Translations under genes and position numbers: made by a program
In this document: positions 12,194-23,100 of the stretch, piece by piece
Layout: each line of letters starts with the position of its first letter
Numbering within the stretch: the stretch's first letter is position 1
Assembly (NCBI RefSeq): GCF_032854445.1
Contig: NC_088301.1
Span: 8,800,281-8,864,280, forward strand
Direction of reading: 5' to 3'
Source: Liolophura sinensis
Lineage: Eukaryota; Mollusca; Polyplacophora; Chitonida; Chitonidae
DNA: 64,000 nucleotides
The notes under the pieces: model-generated
The model's database searches: none
What the model was told of the DNA's origin: nothing
The model's input: the letters and a program-made list of their open reading frames with translations, nothing else

Positions 12194-13630
12194 AATTCAG
12201 TCATATAGTAATTTTCTTAATGATGGACAGCAAAGACGAAACACCAAAAACATTCATACATGTTGTCCGCATTCACAGCCGGTGGCAGGTAAAAGAAAAC
12301 CATGTTCTCTTTAGGAATGGGGACAAAAACGGTATGTATGCGTACGGCAGATCTTCAGTCATAAACGTTACTTGTATGTCGAAATGCTTCTTGGAGCGTT
12401 TGAGCGTCGCCTAAAGTTCGTCCGTCCCATGTGTAAGTGCCTTCACCAAGAAGCGTATTTGATTTATTTGCATATATGCCACGCAAAATTGAACAGGTAA
12501 GTAGGGCCTGTCTGAATGTACAGCCATCATAGTTTGTTAGGTTCTAGAAGGGACTTTCCCCTAGTCGTCGGATCGAGGCAGTAAGCGAAGTGATATAAAG
12601 GCGTAGTGATATCTTTTTTATTCGAGACAAAGAAAACAATAAAATAAGATATATGTCAGACGAAAGACCATTAAACAATGTCAAAAATAGTAGTTCAATT
12701 TATGTTTTTTTAGAATTTTTTTTCAACCTAGCATGTTGTATTTGAAACTTTGGATTTACGGAACCACTGTAACAATAATCATTACAGGCATATGGCATCG
12801 ATTCCAGGATTCCCAAATGTGCACGTCCCGCACGCGACCGTTGCTGTTCAAATAGAACGGCATATTTTGTTCGATGCGAAACAAAAACGGACAAAACGAA
12901 CTCATTATAACAGACAAATCACGAAAGGCTTCATATTTGTGTGGGATTAATTTGCATTTTGATAAAACAATGTCCGTGGAGTCTTATTGCACATCGATCA
13001 TTTTGATGATAAATAAAAAGCCTTTACTTAATTATGTAAAGCTTTTCAGCAGTCTGATTCGTGTTTGCCAGTAATGTGACAAAGAGTTAGAGAAAACATG
13101 TCGACGGTTTATGTCGCTGAAAGACATTCACTGTGCAACTATAAACACAGATTCACACTGCTTATGCTGTTCTCTTCAGAGCCCAAAACGCGAGACTGAG
13201 TAAAAACAGCAACCTCATGGAAACTTGAGTTTCACAATTATTGTTACTATCGGCATTTTTGAAAACATTAAAAACCAAAAAGCTCTAAGGATAGACCAAT
13301 AAACGAAAACAGTAAAGCCTATCGCGCGCCTACCTCTCGGGTTAACAAGCCATATGTGAACTTAATAATTTTAAGACCTGTAGTTCGTTAAGCAATGAAA
13401 AGACAGAAAATCATTCTTTCTCCGATTACTGGGAACGGCGTAAATGGCACTGAAGTAAATAAAATTCTAAAAGGAAAAGTCAGGTCAACTGAGTTATTTT
13501 TCATATTCATTTCAGAATTAAGCTTAGCGGAATTTTTTTTCTAACACGATGGCGTTCAGCTTAACAGGTGGAGGAAACCTGAGGTGCTAGGGTAAACCGC
13601 CAAATTTGGCGGTTATAGCAGAACTTTTCC
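12194..13630. other. Intergenic, nothing recognised
   Basis: Short frames at 12220-12414 and 12700-13074 show no domain, and no splice-flanked exon is apparent. Confidence 0.5.
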
Positions 13631-13935
13631 AGTGAGAGTGGTGAGTGCTTGGGGTTTAACGTCGTACTTAACAATTTTTCAGTCATGTGACGACGAAGGA
13701 ATCCTTAGAGTGCATGTATTCTGCCTCCTTGTTGCAGGACGGATTTCCACAGCTCTTTTATTTAGTGCTGCTTCACTGAAACGCCTTACTGAAGGCAAGT
13801 AAGACGCCCCGCTCGAGCCATTATACTGGTACGGGTCAACCAGTTGTTGCACTATCCCCTTTATGCGGAACGCCAAGCGAGGAAGCTGCAACTTCCTCTT
13901 TTTAAAGTCTTAGTGTGACTCGACCGCTCGAGAGC
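13631..13935 (-). mobile_element. SINE family B copy
   Basis: On the plus strand it begins GTGAGTGCTTGGGGTTTAAC and continues ACAATTTTTCAGTCATGTGA, CTCCTTGTTGCAGGACGGAT, and GCCATTATACTGGTACGGG to a degenerate tRNA-like end near 13930. The element therefore reads on the minus strand, with its tail toward low coordinates. It ends about 75 bp beyond the stop codon of the pacifastin-like gene and may form part of that gene's 3' flank. Confidence 0.85.
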
Positions 13936-14009
13936 ACTGTGAGCGAGATAGCCGAGCTGAATGTCTCGGCCAAAACACCTAATCTGAACAACTTACCTCC
14001 ATCAACGCG

Positions 14010-14525
14010 TTATCCGCAATATCGTCTGGTACATGCCTCCATCAGCCCGTTACTTAAACAGGTACACCAATTACAGCCGTCAAACCGCTGCTTATATGGC
14101 GAACAACGCTTCAGCGTCCAGGTCACATGTGCGTCTGTTGTTGTAGTTGTTGTAGTGGTCGTCGTCGTCCTTTCCAAATTATCGGGAAAGCAAAAACGTT
14201 TCGTACACAAAACAAATCCCACCCCTGGTTTACAGCCACAGACGTTGCAGCCATCGTAAAAAGTATCCCCTGTCTTACAACTGGGGGCCAATTTTATCTC
14301 TTCTAAACTCCGTCCTGCGACGCTGTTGATGGCGGGCTTACGTGGGGGTAGATTACAGCCCTGAATTTTACACTTATACTGGCTACCTGATCCACAAATG
14401 CAATACAGACATTCACCTGTAACCCGATCGCCTGGTTTACACTTTGGCAGATCGTAGGAGAATGCTTTTTGTGTTAAGACAAAAGCAAAGGCAATATAAA
14501 CTAGAATCGACTTCACCTCCATCAT
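14010..14525 (-). CDS. Secreted pacifastin-like cysteine-rich protein (three domains)
   Basis: A 171-residue protein predicted to be secreted. The Met at 14525 is chosen because the following 23 residues (MMEVKSILVYIAFAFVLTQK and on) form a clear signal peptide with likely cleavage before YDLPK; the frame stays open upstream to 14666, but that part looks like 5' leader. Three cysteine modules follow. Module 1 is at about residues 28-56 (CKPGD...CLYCIC...CKIQGC), module 2 at 82-111 (CKTGD...GCNVCGC...CTKRFC) and module 3 at 139-170 (CSPYK...DGCNWCTC...CTRRYC). The C-N-x-C-x-C core followed by C-T-x3-C is the pacifastin light-chain pattern, a small serine-protease inhibitor fold. Module 1 lacks the Asn and is the least typical. 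A run of 11 Thr joins modules 2 and 3. Protease inhibition is inferred from the family. Such modules also occur in invertebrate extracellular matrix and shell proteins, which is an alternative role. Upstream exons cannot be excluded. Confidence 0.75.
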   Translation of the reverse strand: MMEVKSILVYIAFAFVLTQKAFSYDLPKCKPGDRVTGECLYCICGSGSQYKCKIQGCNLPPRKPAINSVAGRSLEEIKLAPSCKTGDTFYDGCNVCGCKPGVGFVLCTKRFCFPDNLERTTTTTTTTTTTDAHVTWTLKRCSPYKQRFDGCNWCTCLSNGLMEACTRRYCG

Positions 14526-15142
14526 TTTGCTAGATGCTGTAGCAATCTGATGTCGAAAGATCGGCTGTGGTGAGCCGTTCGTTTTAGTAGGCGGCGCGAA
14601 TGACGACGTGAATAAAATAAAAACAAACAACCACACGTCACAAAGTATAACCTGAACTTTATGCATGACGTCTCAATTAAGGGTTTCTACAGTAACTAGC
14701 AATGTTTTTCAACACACAAATGAAATGGCACGTACACTGGACACGACTGTGCCAAGAGACAGCGTCAAAATGGCGACCGCATGTACGTCGGGCGAACCAC
14801 GTGTCAGCTACTTTCTCGGTAGGGATGCGTTGCGCTGGAACCACCCTGGCACGGCGTAGGTGGTTCTGTCCCTAAATATTTACCTTAATTAACTAATTAG
14901 TATTCTTGAGAGTACCTGTCCTCTGTCCATGACATTGTCTCGCACGTCTGTGATGTTTATCTGAAGTTATCTGAGGGCATGCCATACCCGAAAACTTACA
15001 TACAATGCACGATATTAGACTTCGAGGGTTGTAGATTGACATGCAACTGGACTGGTTTCAGTCAGTGTCAAGTTTTCGCCTCCGTGGTTTATCGCATATT
15101 ACTTTGGCCCGAATGACTTCATACGCGAGAAAGGTTTTCCAG
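14526..15142. other. 5' flank of the pacifastin-like gene
   Basis: No TATA box or other promoter element can be assigned with confidence. A TTGCTACAG at about 14541-14549 on the minus strand could be a splice acceptor just ahead of the start codon, which would mean a non-coding first exon upstream. Confidence 0.4.
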
Positions 15143-15282
15143 TATTTATTTATTTGACTGGTGTTTTATATTTCAAGAATATTTCACTCATAAGATGGCG
15201 GCTAGCATTATGATGGGAGGAAACCCAGTAGAGCCCGGGGAAAATTCAGGACCATCCACAGGTTGCTGGCAGAGCGGTTGAT
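15143..15282 (-). mobile_element. SINE family A, partial
   Basis: TATTTATTTATTTGACTGGT, then TTCAAGAATATTTCACTCAT, GGCGGCTAGCATTATG and GGAAACCCAGTAGAGCCCGG form the reverse complement of the family A 3' two-thirds. The tRNA head is absent. Confidence 0.85.
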
Positions 15283-15305
15283 CATTGTGCTGGACCCTCC
15301 TAGGG

Positions 15306-15376
15306 ATTTATTTATTTGATTGGCGTTTTATACGCCGTATACTCAAGAATATTTCACTTACATGATGGCGGCCTCA
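15306..15376 (-). mobile_element. SINE family A, short tail fragment
   Basis: TTTATTTATTTGATTGGCGT followed by CTCAAGAATATTTCACTTAC is a second family A tail immediately after the one at 15143-15282 in the same orientation: either two insertions at one site or a tandem arrangement. Confidence 0.8.
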
Positions 15377-16439
15377 GAATTTAAGCCCAAGTATTAAATC
15401 AACAGGGACCAAAATGTGGTTATATATTAGATGGCATCATAGCTTCATTAAATACAGAGAGAAACAAAGACATGAAGGAAAACCATAGTGGGAAGCATTT
15501 CCATCATAAACATGCAGGAGAGTTTCAGGATGTGCACAAAGATACCATTCCCTGCTTGTCCCTCGCAGTGCTTGAGAATATATATACTGATGTGTTATAG
15601 CGAAAAAATACACAGGAGTTTGGACCAACTTTCTTTACGCGGGAAATTTTCGCTGTTGGCAGAAAACAAAATGTCCTGTTCAATCTCAGAGTGTATAGTG
15701 GAGCTTTCTGTGACTTAAACTGACCCTATATATATTTATATTTTTAAATACTTCTACTCATTTCTCTGGCTTATGCCATCTCGTAAACAAACCCGCTGGT
15801 TTGTATTTTTTGATTGTTATTAACTCCGAGTTCAAGAATTTTCCACGGGTGAGATTTATGTATAAAGGAAACCAGAGTGCCTTGAGTAAACCACCACCGT
15901 TCGTCTTGACAAAACGCCTTACATACTGTAGCAGATGAAGAAGCTGAAACTGAAGCTGAATTTGAGCACGGTGACCTCAGATGTGAAGGGGGCGCCAGTG
16001 GCGGCGAGTTCAACAGCCCTGAGCCTGGAAATACCTTGATCATATATGCATGTGCAACTTGACGTGACGGTTAAACTTGGTACAGGATTTCTTTACTCTT
16101 TTAAGGGAAAACTATTAAAGATATCTACCAGTCGAATACCGGAATGTTTTGGCCAAACTTCCACGATTTTTGCCACAAATCTAAGATACAGCCTCTTTAA
16201 TATTTATTAGGTCTATTATGAAACAATGGGCCCAAAGTGTAGTCTTTTTACAGTGATAAAAATTTCAAATCCCAGTACTACAACAATCTTCAGGTGCCAT
16301 CAAGCATGAGGTGCGTCCAATCCCTTTCTCAGGTACAGAGAAAACAAACAACAAGGAAGTTTCCAGTTCGACCTCGTTTATCACGAAAGGTACAAAATGT
16401 CTGTTGTACCATGTGTCTCTGAAAAAGTTTCTCAAAACG
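15377..16439. other. Intergenic, nothing recognised
   Basis: Short frames occur on both strands without domains or exon signals. Confidence 0.5.
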
Positions 16440-16660
16440 TTATTAAGAGAAGACGAACTACTGACGATTTGGACGTTTTTGAATTTAAGAAATTCTTAAA
16501 AGAGAGGCGCGTACTTTGTTTTTCTGGAACAGGGCGAGACTGCTGATAGGTGAATTGATGTCAAGAAAAGTTGTCTAACATTTTTGATAGGTCACACGAT
16601 ACATCAGGACTTTTTCCTACCTTTAGCGACAAAAGAGTTCCATCTCAAAATTCCCTATTC
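16440..16660 (+). repeat. Dispersed repeat, copy 1
   Basis: This stretch resembles 30190-30375: TGAATTTAAGAAATTCTTAA / TGAACTTAAGAAATTCCTGA, then AAGTTGTCTAACATTTTTGA / AACTTGCCTAACATATTTGA, and AGGACTTTTTCCTAC / AGGACTATTTTTAC. The class is unknown. Confidence 0.5.
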
Positions 16661-17537
16661 AGTAGCATCGTCATTATGAAGTACCTTGTTGATGGGAAAA
16701 ACTGTCAGCTATTGACGCCAGGTGGAGCGAGACTAGCTTCTCGGCTATTATAATGCTTTGGGGTTGATCAAAATCTGGGTGAGATTGATCCTGGATGACA
16801 AAGTCAGTGCCATCACTCGGGCCCATTAGAAGCTCCTCGGCCACTCCCGTAATGAACTAGAGCCGAAGAAAGCCGGAGACAGCCGTAGAGCCGGAGACGA
16901 GGTGTCCCGAGTCATATTCCGTTTGAATCATATATTACCTAATAGACGATCACAGGGCAACTTCCCAAATATCTGTTAAAGTCAACTTTACTTTCAAAAC
17001 ATTTTCGTCCAAAAATGGATATGTTTATACTATCTAACCAAAAAAAAATTAAATGGTGTTTTCATACGATAGGCGGAAAGTATCTTTTTGTCGCAATCAC
17101 GCATTTAATCGGGTTTAATTTTTCATAACCTTGCACATTTCCTCAATGAGCAACAGCACAGCGATTTCAACTTAGCAACGTGACGTGGTCGTTGGCGTCA
17201 AAATGATCTAGGCTCACATGACAGAAGTACGACTTGGGTAGCTCTTCATGGGAACTGATTGTATCTGGCACAGTGTATAAACAGTAGTCCGTTGTTGTTG
17301 TTGCATAAATTCAGATCTAAAGATGTGTTTCTTCATCGAATGCAGTCACTTTTTCTCCCCATTGATCTGTGTAAAAAACAGCATCCTTCGCTTTACCGTC
17401 TGCCTGTTGAAACAAAAAGGATAGAGAGTAAAAGTAACGGAAACTGGTTATATCTGACTAACACGACAGTCAAATCAGCCAAAACAAACAGTGCTTATAC
17501 ATGTACAACAACCTTTAGCCTTTATTCTCTAAAATTT
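16661..17537. other. Intergenic, nothing recognised
   Basis: No feature beyond base-composition swings. Confidence 0.5.
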
Positions 17538-17745
17538 AATCTGTTAATTTTAACAGAAAGTCTGTTGTTTGAGTGATGCTAGAATGTATTCTATTATTAT
17601 AACACAATATTCTGTCATATTCAACACAACAGCCAGTTAGTCTAATAGAATCTAAATTTTGAATTAATAGAACATGTGTGCTGCAATTTCAAAATACATT
17701 CTGCCATCACTCAGACAACAAACATTCTCTTAAAATTAACAGATT
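17538..17745. mobile_element. Short inverted-repeat element (MITE-like)
   Basis: About 50-bp imperfect inverted repeats bound a 208-bp element. The left arm starts AATCTGTTAATTTTAACAGA and contains GAGTGATGCTAGAATGTATT; the right arm, read on the minus strand, starts AATCTGTTAATTTTAAGAGA and contains GAGTGATGGCAGAATGTATT. There is no coding capacity. The same arms bound a longer element at 21590-22232. No target duplication is evident, so the superfamily is unassigned. Confidence 0.75.
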
Positions 17746-18370
17746 CATTTTTTGTAGTGTACTAATCTCTGGAAACGAATTCAATTGTTGTTCCACGCAG
17801 TACTCAAGAAGTGTTCACTTACATGTGTACGCCGTGAAACAGTTCTAGAAAAAATAGATATATCACTCTAATCAAATCTATCCACTGGTTCTTTATTCAT
17901 CTGACGTTGTTAACGTTATTATTATTAAGGCCCCATGAATTATGCAAACGGATGAATCTAACAATTTGCTATCAAAGATCGTGTTTTAACCCGCACCGTT
18001 TGTGTCATAGCTTGATTGTATCGAAGCTCCTTTACCACATGGCCTGCTCCATTGGTCACCAGAGCACACGATTCAATGTCAAAAACAGAATTTTAAGGTC
18101 CCAGTTTCGAATGATCCGTAACATCGGTTATCCACACACGAGCAACATCTGGTGTCCACGACTGAGGATTTCAGCGACGAAAACCGGTCACAAAAAAAAC
18201 GGTACTAGTGATGTGACAAGTGGTGTCACATCAGTAGTAGCCGCCATTTTATATATGCTCATGTGACATTTCCACAGGCAACAATCTCACAAGATCCAGA
18301 CGGCACGCACGGGTTAAATCTGTGGTTGGCTCATTTGTTCCTGGATTTTTTTGAAGCTATACATTAAACA
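17746..18370. other. Intergenic, nothing recognised
   Basis: A plus-strand frame at 17907-18266 has no recognisable domain. Confidence 0.45.
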
Positions 18371-18918
18371 GCTAGGAGATCCCAATGGTTAGAGCGTCCG
18401 CTTCGAAGACGGGAGACTCGAGATCAAACCCGGGTAGGGTTATACCAAACACTTGTTGCTGCCTTTCTTGGCGCTCAGCACTGAGAGGCTAGAGCAAGGG
18501 AACAGGACTGGTTGGCAAGGTGTCAGTATAATGTGGAGGCAGCATTTTGGTGGCATGGACTCGCCCTGCCACAAGAAGACATTGCATGTGTAAATACACC
18601 TAATGACTCCTCGTCGTTATATGACTGAAAAAATAGTTAAGTATGATTTGATTTGATTGGTGTTTTACGCCGTGCTCAAGAATATTTCGCTTATAGGAAG
18701 GCGGCCAGCATTATGGTGGGAGGAAACCAGGCCGAGCCCGGGGAGAACCCACGACCATACGCAGGTTGCTGTCAGACCTTCCCACACACGGCCGGAGGGG
18801 AAGCCAGCATTAGCTGGCGACCGCATTGGTGAGAGGTTCCTTGGTCATTACGCTGCTCTAGCTCGCTAACCAACCGAACCACGGAGACCTTGTTAAGTAC
18901 GACATTAAACCCCAAGCA
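18371..18918 (+). mobile_element. SINE family B, split by a family A insertion
   Basis: A tRNA-like head (GTTAGAGCGTCCGCTTCGAA; B-box region GAGATCAAACCCGGG) is followed by the family B body TTGGCGCTCAGCACTGAGAG to CGTCGTTATATGACTGAAAA. It breaks at 18643 and resumes at 18892 with TTAAGTACGACATTAAACCC and CCAAGCATACATAC. The two parts join exactly as in uninterrupted copies, so this is one older SINE carrying a younger one. Confidence 0.88.
18644..18891 (-). mobile_element. SINE family A, full length, inserted in a family B SINE
   Basis: The reverse complement of the whole family A element, from the TGATTTGATTTGATTGGTGT tail to the CCGAACCACGGAGACC head. Perfect 8-bp target duplications GTTAAGTA lie at 18636-18643 and 18892-18899. 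This proves a discrete insertion and orders the two families in time at this locus. Confidence 0.92.
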
Positions 18919-20034
18919 TACATACTTACCTACATACATACATATATACATATATACAATCACAAGAGGTGCGGCTCAAAATACTGCCTTGCATGGTTAG
19001 AGAGTTTGCAGATTCACCTGTTTTAACCGTTATCAAAAATCATCTTTAAGACGTTCGCTGTTCAGAACTCTCGTCAATATTCACCTACCATTTCATTATA
19101 ATTCACACCACAGCGCAAAGAACGACGAATTTTCTGTGGCAGACATGGGAAATAGACATCAAAAAACGGACACATCAACCTAGCGTCCAGGGTGGACGGA
19201 TCAGCTGGACCTGAAATGAGTGAACATTTTAATTTACAAACAGCTGAAAATATTTCAATCTCTTAACTCCCTTCAGAATATTACGTCATTCTCAATTTTT
19301 CGTAGAGATGTCCAGTACTACTTGGATTTGATATCCGGTATTTCTACTGTTGTTTACACTGCCTCAGTAAGTACTGACGGTTTGTACTGAATCTGGATGA
19401 GATTTTTTCAACACAAAAGAAATGATATTAAATTTACCCAAAAGTTTACGAAACCATGGACATGACAAGTATGCTTTAAACAGCCCGATCGATAGTCTCA
19501 ACTCCAGAATAGCATTGATAGTCTTTCAGGAAGTTCAATAGCTCTGACAGACAAACAAAAACACAACAAAAGCAGTTCTGACTGATCGAATACGCTCGCT
19601 CTTAAAGGAAGAAGTCATCATCATGAATACATGTATATATAGCTGAAACCGTAAGTCTAAATCCATGTAGGGTAATTTGAGATCTTCTGGGTGATATTTA
19701 TGGATCGTAAATATATTTACTTTACACGGTTTAGAGCACAAAAATGCGTGAAACGGCATCGAAGCCTAATGCTTCCAATATAGTCCATAAATATCGACTT
19801 ACAATTCAAAAAGGTCTTTCTGAACAGTCAGTTAAAAATCAGTTAAACCAATCATAATCAATATTGTTGCTGATAGGATAGGTGCTGACTGGATGTAGCA
19901 CGCAATGTGTCGCAGATCAGGAGAACAGTATCCAGCAAAATTTAAATGTATTCAACAAGGTTTTTTTTTTAGGAAAAAGGGAAGGTATTTCGAATATAAT
20001 TGCCAGTCTTGTGTCTGATTAGGATGGTTTTATT
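18919..20034. other. Intergenic, 3' flank of the SLC5 gene
   Basis: CATACATA simple repeats lie at 18908-18950. No coding exon was recognised. Any 3' UTR or extra terminal exon of the SLC5 gene would lie here. Confidence 0.45.
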
Positions 20035-20179
20035 TCATCTTGCTTTTTCCTTTAAGACGCTGGAGATAATCTGCTTACCTGTAATCAAACTCACGATCAT
20101 ACCCACCACACAGACAATAATGACCGCCATGAGACCGTAATACATATACGAGATGGAGTACAATGCATCCAGAGAACCC
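20035..20179 (-). CDS. SLC5 terminal exon (residues 523-570)
   Basis: Encodes SISYMYYGLMAVIIVCVVGM and SLITG (last TM), then a short tail KQIISSVLKEKAR and stop TGA. A good splice donor (CAG followed by GTAAGC, 20073-20081) lies right after SLITG, so the tail read here could instead be intronic with a further C-terminal exon downstream. Acceptor TTTTTGACAG. Confidence 0.82.
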
Positions 20180-23100
20180 CTGTCAAAAAGTATATAAAAT
20201 GTATTGATTGATTTGGTTGGCATAAAGATAGAGATCAATACAATTTCACAGAGACAATTCATGGTGGTCTGTTCGGATCAAAGGTGGAAGAAAACCAAGG
20301 AAAAAATAAGTAAGTAAACTGCTATCGCCAGTGGCAATGAACCGGAGGTCCACTCAAGACAATGGAATATTTGTTGACGAAAGTATTGAAGCATTTATTC
20401 TGAATAAGGTAAACATTAATGTGTAAAACATTTTGTGCTTATCGGGCACGTCATACTAAAAACAAACGCCATTCGCCTATTATGTCGTCGGCGCCCTCAT
20501 TTTGAGGAGATTGGAAGTATGATGTCGATACGTGGACGGCGCTAACTCCAGCTTGGATACTGTTCAATGCACGGGGGCGAGAAGATGGTCAATGTTTATG
20601 GCTTTTACAGGAAAATGTGAGTATTTGCAGACATTTGTTCTGCAGTCTTGAGGTTTCCTTGCCTAGTCCAACTGAACTGTTCATCGAATCTAGTTTATGC
20701 TTCTATCTGGCTTCTAACCAGCTAGAGCTATGGCCATCCAAATGGCTACATTTTCGGGCAAAATGTCAGGGTTCTATTTTTGATAGCAATTCCGTATGTC
20801 ACTATATGGTAAGACCAATCGTTCATGGTTTTTCATGGGGTTTTAGTTTTTTAATGCTATGCCGATGCCTCCTTGTAGCATGCCGGTCCCTGTGCCTTCT
20901 TGTTTCTTTTTTATTCTCGTGCTGCCTCACTGTAACTTACATAAAAAAGCCCCGCAAAATATCCTTCTATCTCTCGATACCTGGCATTCAGCGGACAGTG
21001 GTGTAAAGAAGCAGATAAAAAGTTCCGGTTTCTACAACAGCCTGAACATTATGCCTAAGAAAGAAGTCGGAGTCTTGAACCTGAACTCTTCTGTAGCTAA
21101 AGGTATAAACGTTATACTGTATAGTGTGACTTATATTCAGGAAGCTTTCGATGTCTTTAATTTACCGATCACCTGTCACACATCACACAATGTTCCCTTG
21201 TTCCTTCTTGATTGTTTGAAGTTCTCAAACTTCCAACTCCTCAATTTTCTCCGTCGTTCGTCTCCAAATAACTTTTTTGTCACACGCTTTACAGACGCCC
21301 TTGTAGTGGTAAATGTCATCAAAAATAGTTGCCAAACACTTCTAACATGTCACATGGTCCAGGAGAACTCTTTTTTTTTCCTTTAAGGATAAGATTTCGA
21401 ACTCGGAATTACTGGCTTCTCCACTCCTTGACTTGTGCTGAGACGCCTGTCCGTCGCTTTGGTAAATGGTATGTTGTTGTTGTTGTATTCGGAACCCTTC
21501 AATACACCGTGTACCCGACGGTCCGATTTCGGCAAAGCGAGGCAAGCGAGATTCTCCCTGAAATCTCCATCGACCGTCACAGTCCTCTTTTAAAATTTAA
21601 CGGAAAGTCTGTTGTGCGAGTGATGCTAGAATGTATTCTGTTATTCCAGCAGATTATTTTGTTAAATATAGCACACCTATTCTATTAAATTAACAGCAAT
21701 ATTGTACATGTATATGTAGTAGACTAACAGGATATCATGTTGAATATGACAAATTGCTATGTCATTATTTATGTTTTTGTTATTCACTGTGTAGTTCAGT
21801 ACAGGAGTAAGCAGGTAACTTTCGACGTCATAGGGCGGGAATAAATTCCAATGGACTTGTTTTATCCCAACAGTTATACAAAATGAATTGTTCCGTGTAG
21901 GTAGTCATACATGCATGTGCCATAAGAAAACGACAATAAAACAAATAAAAAATAGAAAGAAACATATCCACAAGAAATCACAAAATAGCAATAATACGTA
22001 AATGAATACAAAAGGCCATATATGTTCTTTGTAAACTATGTTAGGTGTCAGGTGGCATGTAATCTGTCAATTAAAAAGTCTTTGAGACTGGATTTAAAAT
22101 GTGAAAAAGAATCAATATTTTCAAGTTGATATTTTTCAAGCTGAGTGTGTGGTAGGGAAAATGTATATAATATATATAATAACAGAATACATTCTAGAAC
22201 CACTCAGACAACAGAATTTGTGTTAAAATTAATAGATTATTTTGTTAGTGATATACTGACACAGAGTCGACCACTGTTTGGCCTATATTCCCTCCGCCCA
22301 GTGATAATCAATGGGGTATGCAAACTACCAAGATTAAAGTCTTAAGCATCGCTCTTGAGTAAACAGTTACAATACAGCAATTCCCATGCAACAGGCGTAT
22401 TAGCAATGGGAAATGACCCCCCAGATCCCACCTCAATTAACCATTGTTCCCTCCCAATGGATGAATATTACTGAGTCAGTTTGCTCACAAACGCCATCAC
22501 AAAGGTGAGATGAACCAAGGCCTATACACAGCTTGGCAGAAAAGCTGCCTCATCATTTAACAGGTTACATGGAAGGACTATTTCTGCAGTTCTGTCTGGC
22601 ATAACTGCGATGGTTTTCTGATTGGGGGAGAAAATATTTTTCATGACATCATTACCCTGAAGTTTCCATAGCAGCAGTGACGTTCAGAGGTGGGATAACT
22701 CCCGTTGTTGTTGTAGCTAAGGTAGATGAGGTGAGATTATGTAAGATGGACGCGCTCAGGTTGCACTGGGCTATAGATCGAGGTAATGGAGGACGACGGA
22801 TGGGAGGCTTATGCACACGCGCTCCAACACTGATCCACAGCAGGAATGTCACACTGGCCAACAGCCCGGCAAACGCTCCCTGAAAAAGGAAATATACGAA
22901 GTATATAATAGGACTTCGCTTAGACCAAGACGTATACTGTTCTACATCACCTGAGCAAAAGATCAGATACTGTACCGTATAGGTATTTATTTATACATTT
23001 TCATGTATTTACTCGTTTATTTATCTATTTATTCAGTCGTTCATTTCGTGTGATAGAGAAACATTATACAAGTAAAACTAATGAAATATAAATATTTATT

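Noticed and set aside
17907-18266. Plus-strand 119-codon frame with a transposase-like feel (HKKNGTSDVTS, GHQSTRF)
   Set aside because: I could not match it to any family and found no flanking element structure.
18371-18440. tRNA gene at the head of the family B SINE
   Set aside because: The A- and B-box-like parts are present but acceptor and T stems do not pair; it continues into the SINE body.
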